Shown here: positions 50,739-59,232 of the stretch, piece after piece
Numbering within the stretch: the first letter of the stretch is position 1
Layout: each line of letters starts with the position of its first letter
Assembly: GCF_003688625.1 (NCBI RefSeq)
Contig: NZ_RCWY01000003.1
Coordinates: 434,001 to 498,000 of the forward strand
Reading direction: 5' to 3'
Source: Sphingomonas sp. PP-CE-3A-406
GTDB lineage: Bacteria; Pseudomonadota; Alphaproteobacteria; Sphingomonadales; Sphingomonadaceae
Length of the DNA stretch: 64,000 bases
The notes under the pieces: generated by a model
Seen by the model: the letters and a program-made list of their open reading frames with translations, nothing else
What the model was told of the DNA's origin: nothing
The model's database searches: none
Position numbers and translations under genes: made by a program

Positions 50739-52081
50739 GCGATCTCCTTTCGATCGGCGCGTCGGGCGTCCGCGCGTACCAGACCGCGTTGTCCACGGTA
50801 TCCGAGAACATCGCGAACACCGGCACCGCGGGCTATACCCGGCGGACGACGACGCTTGGCGAAGTGGCGTCGATCGGTGGCGGGATCGCCGCGCGGACGT
50901 CGTCGAACGGCAGCGGGGTGGTCGTCGTCGGCATCGGTCGCAGCGCCAATGCCTATCGCTCGCAGGCGGTGCGCAGTGCCGGCACCGATCTCGCCAAGAC
51001 CGAAACCAGCATTGCCTGGATGAGCCGGATCGAGACGTCGCTGGGCGACAACAAGCTCGGCGACCGGCTCACCAGCTTCTTCGGCGCGGCGCAGACGCTG
51101 TCGGCCGATCCCACCTCGATTCCGGCCCGTGCGGCGATGCTCGAATCGGCCGGCAGTGCCGCCGCCGCCTTCGCGACCACCGGCAAGGCGCTCGATACCG
51201 CGACCGCCGAACTCGATGCGACCACCTCGCAGGCGGTCGATTCGCTCAATTCGCTCGGCACCGCGCTCGCCAAGATCAATGACGGTATCGCGCGGTCGCA
51301 GCCGGGTTCGTCGAGCGCGGCGCAGCTCGCCGACCAGCGCGACCAGGTGCTCGACCAGATGAGCACGCTGACCGACGTGAGCACGTCGTTCGACGGTCTC
51401 GGCCGCGCGACGGTGCGGCTCGGCGGTGCGGCCGGACCGGCGTTCGTCGTCGGTTCCGACAGTGGCCAGGCGGCGTACGCCCGCAACGACGAAGGCGCGG
51501 TGCAGTTCACGGTCACGCAAGGCGGCGCCACCTCGACGCTGTCGCCGTCGGGCGGCGCGCTCGCTGGGTTCGCCGACGGAGCGCAGCGGCTCGTCGCGGC
51601 CCGCGACGGGCTGAACGCGATCGCCAAGGATTTCACCGCGCAGGTCAATGCGGTCCAGGCACAGGGCCGCGATCTCGATGGCAAGGCCGGTGCCGCGCTG
51701 TTCGTGACCGGCGATACGCCGACCGACATCTCGGTGGCACTGACCGACCCGCGCGGGATCGCCGCCGCGGGTGCGAACGGCAGCATGCGCGATGCGTCGA
51801 ACCTGGCCGCGTTGCAGACGGTCCGGTCGAGCGGCGGGTTCGAGACGCGCACGGTCAACCTGATCGCCGGCAATGCCGCCGCACTCCAGCAGCGCACGAC
51901 CGTGGCCGATGCGCAGAGCGCGATCCGCGACGGCGCGGTCAGCGCGCTCGCGTCGGCGTCGGGGGTCGATCTCGATAGCGAAGCGGTCGATCTGCTGCGC
52001 TTCCAGCAGGCCTATCAGGCGTCGAGCCGGGTGATCCAGACCGCGCGCGACACCTTCCAGTCCATCCTCGAGATTCGGTAA
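50735..52081 (+). CDS. flgK: Hook-filament junction protein FlgK (HAP1)
   Basis: A 448-residue junction protein. N-terminal conserved part: IGASGVRAYQTALSTVSENIANTGTAGYTRRTTTLGE; the flagellin-like C-terminal helices end SGVDLDSEAVDLLRFQQAYQASSRVIQTARDTFQSILEIR. The central coiled part includes QLADQRDQVLDQMSTLTDVS. The ATG overlaps the flgJ stop. Shorter than enterobacterial FlgK (about 550), with a smaller middle. Confidence 0.94.
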   Translation: MSDLLSIGASGVRAYQTALSTVSENIANTGTAGYTRRTTTLGEVASIGGGIAARTSSNGSGVVVVGIGRSANAYRSQAVRSAGTDLAKTETSIAWMSRIETSLGDNKLGDRLTSFFGAAQTLSADPTSIPARAAMLESAGSAAAAFATTGKALDTATAELDATTSQAVDSLNSLGTALAKINDGIARSQPGSSSAAQLADQRDQVLDQMSTLTDVSTSFDGLGRATVRLGGAAGPAFVVGSDSGQAAYARNDEGAVQFTVTQGGATSTLSPSGGALAGFADGAQRLVAARDGLNAIAKDFTAQVNAVQAQGRDLDGKAGAALFVTGDTPTDISVALTDPRGIAAAGANGSMRDASNLAALQTVRSSGGFETRTVNLIAGNAAALQQRTTVADAQSAIRDGAVSALASASGVDLDSEAVDLLRFQQAYQASSRVIQTARDTFQSILEIR

Positions 52082-52086
52082 CGCCC

Positions 52087-53007
52087 ATGCAGATCCCGAC
52101 GAGCCTTTTCTACGACCGGTCGTCGGCGGCTATGACGTCGCTGTCCAGCAAGGCGGATGCACTCAATGCGCAGATCTCGACCGGCAAGCGGTTCACCGCG
52201 CCGTCGCAGGACAGCGTCGCGTATCAGCGGCTGGCCGGGCTCGCGCGCGATACCGCCAACGACAAGGCCTATGCCGCCAATCTCGGCACCGCCGAATCGG
52301 TGTTGAAGCAGGGCGATACCAGTCTCAGCGCGATGTCCGATCAGTTGCAGAACGCGACGGTGCTGGTGACGCAGGCGAAGAACGGGACGCTGAGTGCGCT
52401 GGACCGCAAGGCGATCGGCGAGCAGATCGCCGGGATCGTCGCCTCGCTGACGAATATCGCCAACGCGAAGGACGCGCGCGGACAGCCGCTGTTCGGCGGG
52501 TCGGACGGGGCGGCGGCGGTCGCGACCGATGGCAGCTACGCGCTGGCGTCGAAGCCGGTCACCGGAATCCCGATCGGCGACGGCCAGAGCGTGCAGGCCA
52601 ACGAGACCGCCGCACGGATCTTCACCGTCGGCGGAAAGGCCAACGCGGATGGCAGCGTCGGCGGGGGCACCAACACGCTGGCGATGCTGTCGGCGATCGC
52701 GACCGCGCTGCAATCGGACGATTTCAAGACGAGTTCGCTTGATACGTCGCTGGCCGATATCAGCGCGGCCTCCGATCAGGTGTCGACCGTGCAGGCCTCG
52801 CTCGGCGCACGCGCGGCGCGAGTCGATCTGGAGAGTTCGCGGCTGACCGATGTCGCCGCGGACCGCGAGGAGACCCGCTCCGGACTCGAGGACACCGATG
52901 CCACGACCACGTTCATCGAGCTGCAAAAAACGATGACGATCCTGTCGGCGACACAGGCGAGCTTTACGAAGCTGTCGGCGTTGTCATTGTTCGATTATCT
53001 TCGCTGA
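52087..53007 (+). CDS. flgL: Hook-filament junction protein FlgL (HAP3)
   Basis: A 306-residue flagellin-like junction protein. N-terminal motif LSSKADALNAQISTGKRFTAPSQDSVAYQRLA, a flagellin-like D1 region with SVLKQGDTSLSAMSDQLQNA, and the C-terminal TLDTTFIELQKTMTILSATQASFTKLSALSLFDYLR-type helix. Five bases after flgK. Last gene of the flgB run before motA. Confidence 0.93.
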   Translation: MQIPTSLFYDRSSAAMTSLSSKADALNAQISTGKRFTAPSQDSVAYQRLAGLARDTANDKAYAANLGTAESVLKQGDTSLSAMSDQLQNATVLVTQAKNGTLSALDRKAIGEQIAGIVASLTNIANAKDARGQPLFGGSDGAAAVATDGSYALASKPVTGIPIGDGQSVQANETAARIFTVGGKANADGSVGGGTNTLAMLSAIATALQSDDFKTSSLDTSLADISAASDQVSTVQASLGARAARVDLESSRLTDVAADREETRSGLEDTDATTTFIELQKTMTILSATQASFTKLSALSLFDYLR

Positions 53008-53020
53008 CGGCTGCGTTCGG

Positions 53021-53047
53021 TAACCGGATGGCTACGAAATCCGGTTA
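53021..53047. terminator. Inverted repeat after flgL, upstream of the motA promoter
   Basis: TAACCGGA (53021-53028) and TCCGGTTA (53040-53047), perfect eight-base arms, starting 13 bases after the flgL stop and ending just before the motA sigma-54 promoter. Could be a weak terminator or a protein-binding site; no T run. Confidence 0.45.
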
Positions 53048-53053
53048 ATTCCC

Positions 53054-53070
53054 TGGCTACGCACTTGCCA
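53054..53070 (+). promoter_or_regulatory. Sigma-54 promoter for motA-motB
   Basis: TGGCTACGCACTTGCCA: GG and GC ten bases apart, TTGC at -12, TGGC at -24. The motA ATG lies 29 bases downstream. Confidence 0.85.
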
Positions 53071-53099
53071 TCGTCGGCCCAGAGGGAATTTCCAGCACC

Positions 53100-53963
53100 A
53101 TGTTTCCGGTAATCGGCATCGTCGTCCTGCTCGTTATGGTGTTTGGCGGATTCGCCTTTACGGGCGGCGCGCTCGGCCCCGTCCTGGAGGCGATCCCGCA
53201 TGAGATGCTGATTATCGGCGGCGCCGCCGCCGGCGCGCTGATCATCGGCAATTCCGGCAAGGAACTCAAAGCGCTCGGCGCCGGGCTGGGCAAGGTCTTC
53301 AAGGGCCCGAAATACAAGAAGCAGGATTATCTCGACGTCATCTTCCTCGTCAGCAAGCTGATGAAGATGCTGCGGATGGACGGCCCGATCGCGCTCGAGC
53401 CGCATGTGGAGGATCCGCAGTCGTCGGCGGTGTTCGCCGAATATCCCAAGCTCCTGAAGAACCACGCGCTCGTCAACCTGATCGCCGATACGCTGCGCCT
53501 CGTCGTCGTGTCGTCGGGCACGCTCGACGTGCACGCGGTCGAGGAGGTGATGGACCAGTCGATCAAGACGCATCACCACGAGGAGGAGAGCGCGCATGGG
53601 ACGCTGACCAGCCTTGCCGACGCGTTGCCCGCGCTCGGCATCGTCGCGGCGGTGCTCGGCGTGGTCAAGACGATGGGGTCGATCGACAAGCCGCCGTCGA
53701 TCCTCGGCTCGATGATCGGCTCGGCGCTGGTCGGCACGTTCATGGGCGTGCTGCTGGCATACGGCATGGTCGCGCCGCTCGCCAACCGGTTGCGCCAGGT
53801 GCTCGATGCCGACGCGGCGATCTACGGCGTGGTCAAGCAGATCATCATCGCCTCGCTCCATGGTCATCCGCAGCCGCTGGTGATCGAGGCCGCACGCTCG
53901 GGGATCGCGCACAAGAACCAGCCGGGCTTCGCCGAAGTCTTCGACGGGCTTCGCGGCAAGTAG
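53100..53963 (+). CDS. motA: Flagellar stator protein MotA
   Basis: A 287-residue proton channel subunit. Four hydrophobic segments: two at the start (PVIGIVVLLVMVFGGFAFTGG; EMLIIGGAAAGALIIGNS), two near the end with LADALPALGIVAAVLGVVKTMG and GSALVGTFMGVLLAYGMVAPLANRL. The long cytoplasmic loop has charged residues for FliG contact and an unusual DGPIALEPHVEDPQSSAVF segment. TAA/TAG-separated from motB by 15 bases. It has its own sigma-54 promoter. Confidence 0.95.
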   Translation: MFPVIGIVVLLVMVFGGFAFTGGALGPVLEAIPHEMLIIGGAAAGALIIGNSGKELKALGAGLGKVFKGPKYKKQDYLDVIFLVSKLMKMLRMDGPIALEPHVEDPQSSAVFAEYPKLLKNHALVNLIADTLRLVVVSSGTLDVHAVEEVMDQSIKTHHHEEESAHGTLTSLADALPALGIVAAVLGVVKTMGSIDKPPSILGSMIGSALVGTFMGVLLAYGMVAPLANRLRQVLDADAAIYGVVKQIIIASLHGHPQPLVIEAARSGIAHKNQPGFAEVFDGLRGK

Positions 53964-53978
53964 AGCGGCGACAGACAC

Positions 53979-54881
53979 ATGGCCCGCGCCCCTCACGGCA
54001 ACATCCAGCCGCCGAAAATCATCGTCAAGAAGATCTATATCGAAGGTCATGGCGGGCATCACGGTGGCGCCTGGAAGGTCGCCTATGCCGATTTCGTGAC
54101 CGCGATGATGGCGTTCTTCCTGCTGCTGTGGATTCTTGGCGCGACCACCGAGAAGCAGCGCAAGGGGATCGCGGATTACTTCGCGCCGACGCTGCTCGAT
54201 ACGCGCTCGCTCGGGATCGGCGGCGGCGCGCTGTTCGGCGGTGAATCGATCCTCGACAAGAACAAGATCGGACCCAAGGCGGGCCAGACCAGCATGCCGC
54301 AGATCGCGGTACCCGATGCGGGGAAGGGCGGCGCCTCGACCGGCACCGGCGAGCAGGGCACGATCAAGAACCGCCAGGCGCTCGCCAACGAAGATCGGAA
54401 GAACTTCGAAGCGATGCGCAAGCGGGTGCTGAGCCAGATCGCCGCCTCGCCCAAGCTGTCGCGGCTCGCGAGCCATGTCCGCTTCGTCCCGACGCAGGAC
54501 GGCATGCGGATCGATCTGGTCGACGATGCGGATTATTCGATGTTCGCGCTCGGCACGACCGCGCTCGATCCGCAGGCGGGCGACCTGATCGGGATGATCG
54601 CGAAAACGATCGAGGGGATGAAGAACCCGATCATGATCCGCGGCCATACCGACAGTGTGCCGTATGGCGACCCGCGCGCGATGAACAACTGGATGCTCTC
54701 GTCGGGCCGCGCCGAGGCGACGCGTCGCCGGCTGCTGATCGGCGGCACGCCCGAGGCGCGGTTCGAGCGGATCGAAGGCGTTGCCGACCGCGAACCGCTG
54801 ATCGTCAAGGATCCGAGCGATCCGCGCAACCGCCGCGTTGCGATCACGTTGCTCTACCGGCGCGGCGTGTTCGGCAAGTAA
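53979..54881 (+). CDS. motB: Flagellar stator protein MotB
   Basis: A 300-residue stator partner. Basic N-terminus, helix GAWKVAYADFVTAMMAFFLLLWILG with the conserved proton-binding Asp (about residue 36), a plug-like segment KGIADYFAPTLLD, and an OmpA-type murein-binding domain (about 175-290) with MIRGHTDSVPYGDPRAMNNWMLSSGRAEATRRRL. Standard length and neighbour. Transcription ends at the strong terminator 54907-54942. Confidence 0.96.
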   Translation: MARAPHGNIQPPKIIVKKIYIEGHGGHHGGAWKVAYADFVTAMMAFFLLLWILGATTEKQRKGIADYFAPTLLDTRSLGIGGGALFGGESILDKNKIGPKAGQTSMPQIAVPDAGKGGASTGTGEQGTIKNRQALANEDRKNFEAMRKRVLSQIAASPKLSRLASHVRFVPTQDGMRIDLVDDADYSMFALGTTALDPQAGDLIGMIAKTIEGMKNPIMIRGHTDSVPYGDPRAMNNWMLSSGRAEATRRRLLIGGTPEARFERIEGVADREPLIVKDPSDPRNRRVAITLLYRRGVFGK

Positions 54882-54906
54882 TCGCGGACGGGCACTGAGT
54901 AACATG

Positions 54907-54942
54907 AAAAAGGCCCGGCATCGCGTGATGCCGGGCCTTTTT
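54907..54942. terminator. Bidirectional terminator between motB and the mucR-like gene
   Basis: A perfect 16-base stem (54907-54922 and 54927-54942) with a four-base loop; A run at the left and T run at the right, so it serves both the motAB transcript and the convergent regulator gene. Confidence 0.92.
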
Positions 54943-54985
54943 CATATTGGTCGAGGCTGCATGACAGCGCCGATGATCGTGGCGA

Positions 54986-55477
54986 TTACTCGGCGCCAGC
55001 GGTGTCCGATTTGCGCTTGCGCGGGGCGGCCGGCGCGGCTTCGGGCTTGCGGGCGCCGGGCTTGCGACCCAGACCGATCTTCTTCGCCATCGCGCGGCGG
55101 CTCTCCGAATAGTTCTCGGCGACCATCGGATAGTCGGGCTTCAGGCCGTAGCGCTCGCGATATTCGGCGGGCGTCATGCCGTGGGTGGCGAGATGGCGAC
55201 GCAGCGTCTTGTAAGACTTGCCGTCGATCATCGAGATGATGTGATCCTTCGACGCGAGCGATTTGCGCGCGGTTACTGCCGGCGTGTATTCGGTCGCGGT
55301 TTCGACCGGAGTCGTATCGGTCGTACCACCAAGCAGCATAGAGACGGTCTCGTGCATCTTTCCCAGAAATGCCGGAACGTCTTCGGCCGAGCTGCGCGTG
55401 TTCGGGTTGCCCAGCCACGCGATCGTCAGTTCGGTCGCGAGCTCTACAGCATTCAGGTCGGTGGTATCTTCGGCCAT
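54986..55477 (-). CDS. MucR/Ros-family transcriptional regulator lacking the zinc-binding cysteines
   Basis: A 163-residue DNA-binding protein typical of alphaproteobacteria. The MucR core is clear: DGKSYKTLRRHLATHGMTPAEYRERYGLKPDYPMVAENYSESRRAMAKKIGLGRK (about 86-140). In Ros a Cys pair precedes the two zinc histidines; here the segment reads HIISMIDGK and the whole protein has no cysteine, as in some Mesorhizobium homologues that fold without zinc. The C-terminal tail is Ala/Lys/Arg-rich. ATG 55477 with GGAG eight bases upstream. MucR-type proteins often control exopolysaccharide and motility genes; it is directly beside the flagellar cluster. Confidence 0.9.
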   Translation of the reverse strand: MAEDTTDLNAVELATELTIAWLGNPNTRSSAEDVPAFLGKMHETVSMLLGGTTDTTPVETATEYTPAVTARKSLASKDHIISMIDGKSYKTLRRHLATHGMTPAEYRERYGLKPDYPMVAENYSESRRAMAKKIGLGRKPGARKPEAAPAAPRKRKSDTAGAE

Positions 55478-55698
55478 GCTACACTCCATTGTCTATTGCT
55501 CCCGTAACGAGCTTCGACAACGTATTCAACCACATGGGACGTAATTGGGCCGTTTAATCTAGGATAGTCTAAATGGGAAGTCGTCGCACGACGAGATAAG
55601 TCCATTTTGATTGCTTCAGATCAGGCTGGCGTTGCGCACGAAGGCCGGCCGTCGCGTTGCGCCGATTTGCCTATCCGTAACGCACGGGTAGGAAACAG

Positions 55699-56268
55699 TT
55701 ATCCGGAATCGAGTCCATCGCTGTCGACTTTTGACCCAGCGAGGCCGGTCACGACTAGGGTAAGTGCCGCGCGCTCGTGGGGCGAGCCGCCGGCGGGCAG
55801 GCCGCCGTCGAGCACCAGCGTGGCCATGCCGTGGACGGCCGCCCAACAGGCGAGCGTCGCCACCTCCGGATCGGCGGGCGCGAGGTCGTGCACCCGCCGG
55901 ACCATCACCCCATAGGCGTTGTCCTCGACCGGCGGCGGACCATCGTCGTGACCCGCGAACATCAACCGGAACAGCGCCGGGCGCTGGCGGGCAAAGGCGA
56001 TATACGCCTCGCCCTGCGCGATCAGCGCGGCCCGCGCATCCGGCTGGGCGTCGGCTGTCAGCAGCGCGGTTCGCAGATCGTCGAAACCCGCCATCGCCAC
56101 GGCGCCCAGCAGGGCGGCCTTGTCGCGGAAATGACGGTACGGCGCCATCGCCGACACGCCGGCGGCGCGCGCGACTGCGCGCAGGCCGACGTCCTCGCCG
56201 CGCTCCAGCGCCGCCAACGCAGCGGCGATCAGGCGCGCGCGTAGATCGAGCGTATTTTCATCAGCCAT
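55699..56268 (-). CDS. TetR-family transcriptional regulator
   Basis: A 189-residue repressor-type protein. N-terminal helix-turn-helix (LRARLIAAALAALERGEDVGLRAVARAAGVSAMAPYRHFRDKAALLGAVA, about 8-57), followed by a helical ligand domain with AYIAFARQRPALFRLMFAG, the TetR_C_33-like pattern. ATG 56268 is at the edge of a perfect inverted repeat, its probable operator. It is divergent from a DUF4188 gene, which is the most likely target. Confidence 0.9.
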   Translation of the reverse strand: MADENTLDLRARLIAAALAALERGEDVGLRAVARAAGVSAMAPYRHFRDKAALLGAVAMAGFDDLRTALLTADAQPDARAALIAQGEAYIAFARQRPALFRLMFAGHDDGPPPVEDNAYGVMVRRVHDLAPADPEVATLACWAAVHGMATLVLDGGLPAGGSPHERAALTLVVTGLAGSKVDSDGLDSG

Positions 56269-56270
56269 GT

Positions 56271-56307
56271 TTACATCGTACACCAAACGTCTAGGTTTAC
56301 GATGTAA
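56271..56307. promoter_or_regulatory. TetR-type operator between the regulator and the DUF4188 gene
   Basis: TTACATCGTA (56271-56280) and TACGATGTAA (56298-56307), perfect ten-base inverted arms 17 bases apart, in the 57-base divergent intergenic region. Binding here would shut both promoters. Confidence 0.75.
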
Positions 56308-56325
56308 GCAGAAAAGGACTCGACG

Positions 56326-56790
56326 ATGCAACCTCCTATCGATCGCCGGTCGGTCGACCTGTCCGCCTATCCCGATCTCGTGATGATCATGCTCGGCTTT
56401 CGCATGAAGGGGTGGCGCGGGGTGCTCGCGATGCACCGGATCGGGGTTGGGCTCGCCGAGATCGCCCGCCACGAGCCCGAGGGCCTGCTGGCGCACGAAG
56501 GCATGATGTTCAGCCTGACGCATTTCGGCTTCCGGCAATATTGGCGCGATCTCGAAGCACTCGAGCGGTTCACGCGCAGCGAGCCGCATGCCGACTGGTG
56601 GCGCCGCGTCCGCGAGCTGTCCGCGGGGGCGGGCTTCTGGCACGAGACCTATCACGCCAGGGGCGGCGTCGAGGCGCTGTACGTCGCGATGCCCGATCCG
56701 GTCGGGCTGCAGCGGTTCGCGCCCGAGCGACGGCCGGTCGGACCGTTCATGTCCGCCAGAGCGCGCATCCAGGGCGCGCCGGCGGGTTGA
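56326..56790 (+). CDS. DUF4188-type monooxygenase-like protein
   Basis: A 154-residue protein of the DUF4188 (dimeric alpha-beta-barrel, 'monooxygenase family') type. Segments YPDLVMIMLGFRMKGWRGVLAM, MMFSLTHFGFRQYWRDLEALERFTRSEPHADWWR and GFWHETYHARGGVEALYVAMPDPVGLQRFAP match this group. The reaction is not known. ATG 56326 has AAAAGGA upstream. Divergent from the TetR gene and under the shared operator, suggesting response to a small toxic molecule. Confidence 0.82.
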   Translation: MQPPIDRRSVDLSAYPDLVMIMLGFRMKGWRGVLAMHRIGVGLAEIARHEPEGLLAHEGMMFSLTHFGFRQYWRDLEALERFTRSEPHADWWRRVRELSAGAGFWHETYHARGGVEALYVAMPDPVGLQRFAPERRPVGPFMSARARIQGAPAG

Positions 56791-56828
56791 TCGCCCGCAC
56801 CCACGTTCAGGTCCGCCTGTCTCCGTGT

Positions 56829-57524
56829 TCAGTCCTGGCGGGCGGGCGGCGCGAACGCGAGCACCTCGCGCGTGTAGGTTTCGACCACTTCGCTGATCGG
56901 GGTTCCGGCGGCGGTGACCAGTAGGGCGCGGTTCTCGATGACATGCGGGGGAATGTCCAACGCCGGCGCCCCGCGCGGGATCGGCGCGTCGGCATCCCAG
57001 CCGGCCGGCAGCGGCGACCACAGCAGCCGCGCCGACACGGTTTGGCGACGGAAATGGAGCGGCTGCACCACGCGACCGAACGGCGTGTCGCTGCCGTCGA
57101 GTGCGGCATTCATCTGCGGGGTCAGTCGCGACGGGACGTACCAGTTGTCCGCCTCCGACAGGACATGCGACCCGCACCGCAGCCGCACCCGTCGATAGCG
57201 GATCGGCTCGTCGTCGCTGACGCCCAGGCGGCGGCGTTGCTCGGCGGTCGGCGTCTTCGTGATCGTCGGATTGCGGTCGGCGACGATCTTGCTGCCCGGC
57301 GCGGCAAGGTGATGGTCGGCGCACCAGTCGTCGAGCACCAGCGTCGCACTGTCGCGGGTGAGCAGCAGGATCTCGAGCGACTGGAGCGCGGCGAGACTTT
57401 CCGCCCGGCCGATGATGTCCCCCGGCCAGATGTGTGAGCGGGGTTGTTCTGACGGACTCCCGGCGGTCGAAACAACCGACGCGAGCGTCGGGGCAAACAC
57501 TGGGGCGAATACGGGGGCGATCAT
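56829..57524 (-). CDS. Chorismate-lyase-like protein
   Basis: A 231-residue protein. The region YRRVRLRCGSHVLSEADNWYVPSRLTPQMNAALDGSDTPFGRVVQPLHFRR has the pattern of the chorismate-lyase-like/UTRA fold, and the end (PPHVIENRALLVTAAGTPISEVVETYTREVLAF) fits a ligand domain of that fold. No helix-turn-helix is present. The N-terminal 30 residues are Val/Pro/Ala-rich. ATG 57524 has GGAGG upstream. It follows a transporter gene of the aromatic-acid type by 75 bases. Activity on chorismate is not shown. Confidence 0.55.
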   Translation of the reverse strand: MIAPVFAPVFAPTLASVVSTAGSPSEQPRSHIWPGDIIGRAESLAALQSLEILLLTRDSATLVLDDWCADHHLAAPGSKIVADRNPTITKTPTAEQRRRLGVSDDEPIRYRRVRLRCGSHVLSEADNWYVPSRLTPQMNAALDGSDTPFGRVVQPLHFRRQTVSARLLWSPLPAGWDADAPIPRGAPALDIPPHVIENRALLVTAAGTPISEVVETYTREVLAFAPPARQD

Positions 57525-57599
57525 GCAATCCTCCACGAAAAATACGATGCGCCGGGTACGTCGGCGCGTCCGATCGGCTCGGCGAGAAGCGAGACGTCT

Positions 57600-58979
57600 T
57601 CAGGCAGCGATGTCTTCCAGGGCGCGATTGGCCGTGGCGGGTCCGAACACGCCGATCGCCCCGATCACGACGATGTACGCGGCGGCGATGAAGCCGAACA
57701 CGCCCGCGACGCCGCCCTGTCGCAGGACGAAGGCGATCAGAAACGCGTTGAGCATCGCCGAGATCCGGCTGAACGCATAGACGAAGCCGATCGCCTTGGC
57801 GCGGATCCGCGTCGGAAAGATCTCGGCCTGGTAGGCGTGATACGCGAACGAGATCGTGTTGCCGGCCACAGTCAGCACAATACCGAGCAGGATCAGCAGT
57901 ACCGGGCTGGCGGAGGCGGCGAACAGCCCGCCCGCCGACACGACCGTCGCCGCGCCGGCAACGATGATCCACTTGCGTTCGAACCGATCGCCGATCGCGA
58001 GGCCGAGCATCGGCCCGACCGGGGCGGCGAGCGCGATGATCGCGGTATACGCCATGCTCTTGGTGACCGGGATGCCGTGCTCGATCAGCAAGGTCGGAAC
58101 CCAGTTGGTGAACCCGAAATAGCCGATCGTCTGGAAGACGTTGAAGACGATCATCATGATCGTCCGGCGGCGATAGGGCGCACGAAACATCTCGCCGAAC
58201 TGTCCGTCCCGCACCACCGGGCGCTCGGCGGAGGGGGCAGGAAGCGATGCGCCGCTCTCCAGCTCGATGCGCCGTTCGAGCGCGGCGACGATCGCCTCGG
58301 CTTCGACCAGCCGCCCCTGCTGCACCAGCCAGCGCGGGCTCTCGGGCAGGCGCCGGCGGATATACCACACCGCGACCGCGCTGCTCGCGCCGATCAGCAC
58401 GACCCAGCGCCAGCCCTCCAGTCCGAGCGGCGTCAGCGGGACGAGTATCCAGGACAGCAGCGCGACGACCGGGACTGCGACGAAGCCGATCGTCTGGCTG
58501 AGCGCGATCGCCCGCCCCCGGACATGCCCGGGGACGAGCTCGCAGATGAAGGTGTCGATCGTGATCATCTCGACGCCGAGCCCGACCCCTGCGCAAAACC
58601 GCAGCGCGTTGATCGCCATCGCGCTCGACTGGAACGCCATCGCCACCGATGCGGCCGAATAGCCCAGCAACGCCCAGGTGAAGACCGCACGTCGCCCGAA
58701 GCGATCGTTGAACGCGCCCGCGATCATCGTACCGACCGTCAGTCCGGCGAACAGCGCCGCGATGAACGACGCGATACCCTGGGTGCCGAAAAGACCCGCG
58801 GTCGTCGTGGTAAAGAGGCCGCTGCTCACCAGGCCGGGTGCGATATAGCCCGACAGCAGCATGTCGTAGAGTTCGAAGAAGAACGCCAGGCCGAGCAGCG
58901 CGACGATCGTCCATACCGTCCGCGTGGCCGGCAGCCGGTCGAGCCGGGCGGACACATCACCGCTGGTTGCGATGGTCAT
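57600..58979 (-). CDS. MFS transporter, sugar/aromatic-acid porter type
   Basis: A 459-residue transporter with 12 predicted helices. Signatures: LAFFFELYDMLLSGYIAPGL in helix 1, GTMIAGAFNDRFGRRAVFTWALLGYS in loop 2-3, RFCAGVGLGVEMITIDTFICELVPGHVRGRA, and RIRAKAIGFVYAFSRISAM in the second half. Resembles AAHS/SP-family porters for aromatic acids or sugars. ATG 58979 gives the family start. Likely operon with the chorismate-lyase-like gene. The substrate is unknown. Confidence 0.83.
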   Translation of the reverse strand: MTIATSGDVSARLDRLPATRTVWTIVALLGLAFFFELYDMLLSGYIAPGLVSSGLFTTTTAGLFGTQGIASFIAALFAGLTVGTMIAGAFNDRFGRRAVFTWALLGYSAASVAMAFQSSAMAINALRFCAGVGLGVEMITIDTFICELVPGHVRGRAIALSQTIGFVAVPVVALLSWILVPLTPLGLEGWRWVVLIGASSAVAVWYIRRRLPESPRWLVQQGRLVEAEAIVAALERRIELESGASLPAPSAERPVVRDGQFGEMFRAPYRRRTIMMIVFNVFQTIGYFGFTNWVPTLLIEHGIPVTKSMAYTAIIALAAPVGPMLGLAIGDRFERKWIIVAGAATVVSAGGLFAASASPVLLILLGIVLTVAGNTISFAYHAYQAEIFPTRIRAKAIGFVYAFSRISAMLNAFLIAFVLRQGGVAGVFGFIAAAYIVVIGAIGVFGPATANRALEDIAA

Positions 58980-59232
58980 TGTTCGTAAGGGTGGCAGCAC
59001 ATCGCTCTCCGATCGCGAACGCATGAGACGCTCGAACCGTGCCGGATACCGACCTCACATGTCGATAGAATGACGACGCGCAAACGCCACGACTGGCCGC
59101 GAATACAGGTCGGCGCTGTGCAGGCTCCGGTCTGGAGCAGGTGTTTGGGTCCGCGCTCGATGGGCGCTCTAAGGACGCTGATTACGTGGCGTGGGATTCG
59201 CTGATCGATACGTGCGCTGGCATTCCCAGCAC

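Noticed and set aside
55699..58914. A single 1071-codon reading frame continuing upstream of the TetR gene
   Set aside because: Only its last 189 codons make a TetR protein; the rest is antisense or out of frame with the transporter and chorismate-lyase-like genes.
58980..59232. Possible gene between the transporter and immunity genes
   Set aside because: The open frame is short, has no ribosome site and shows no recognisable features; I see only intergenic DNA upstream of the transporter gene.
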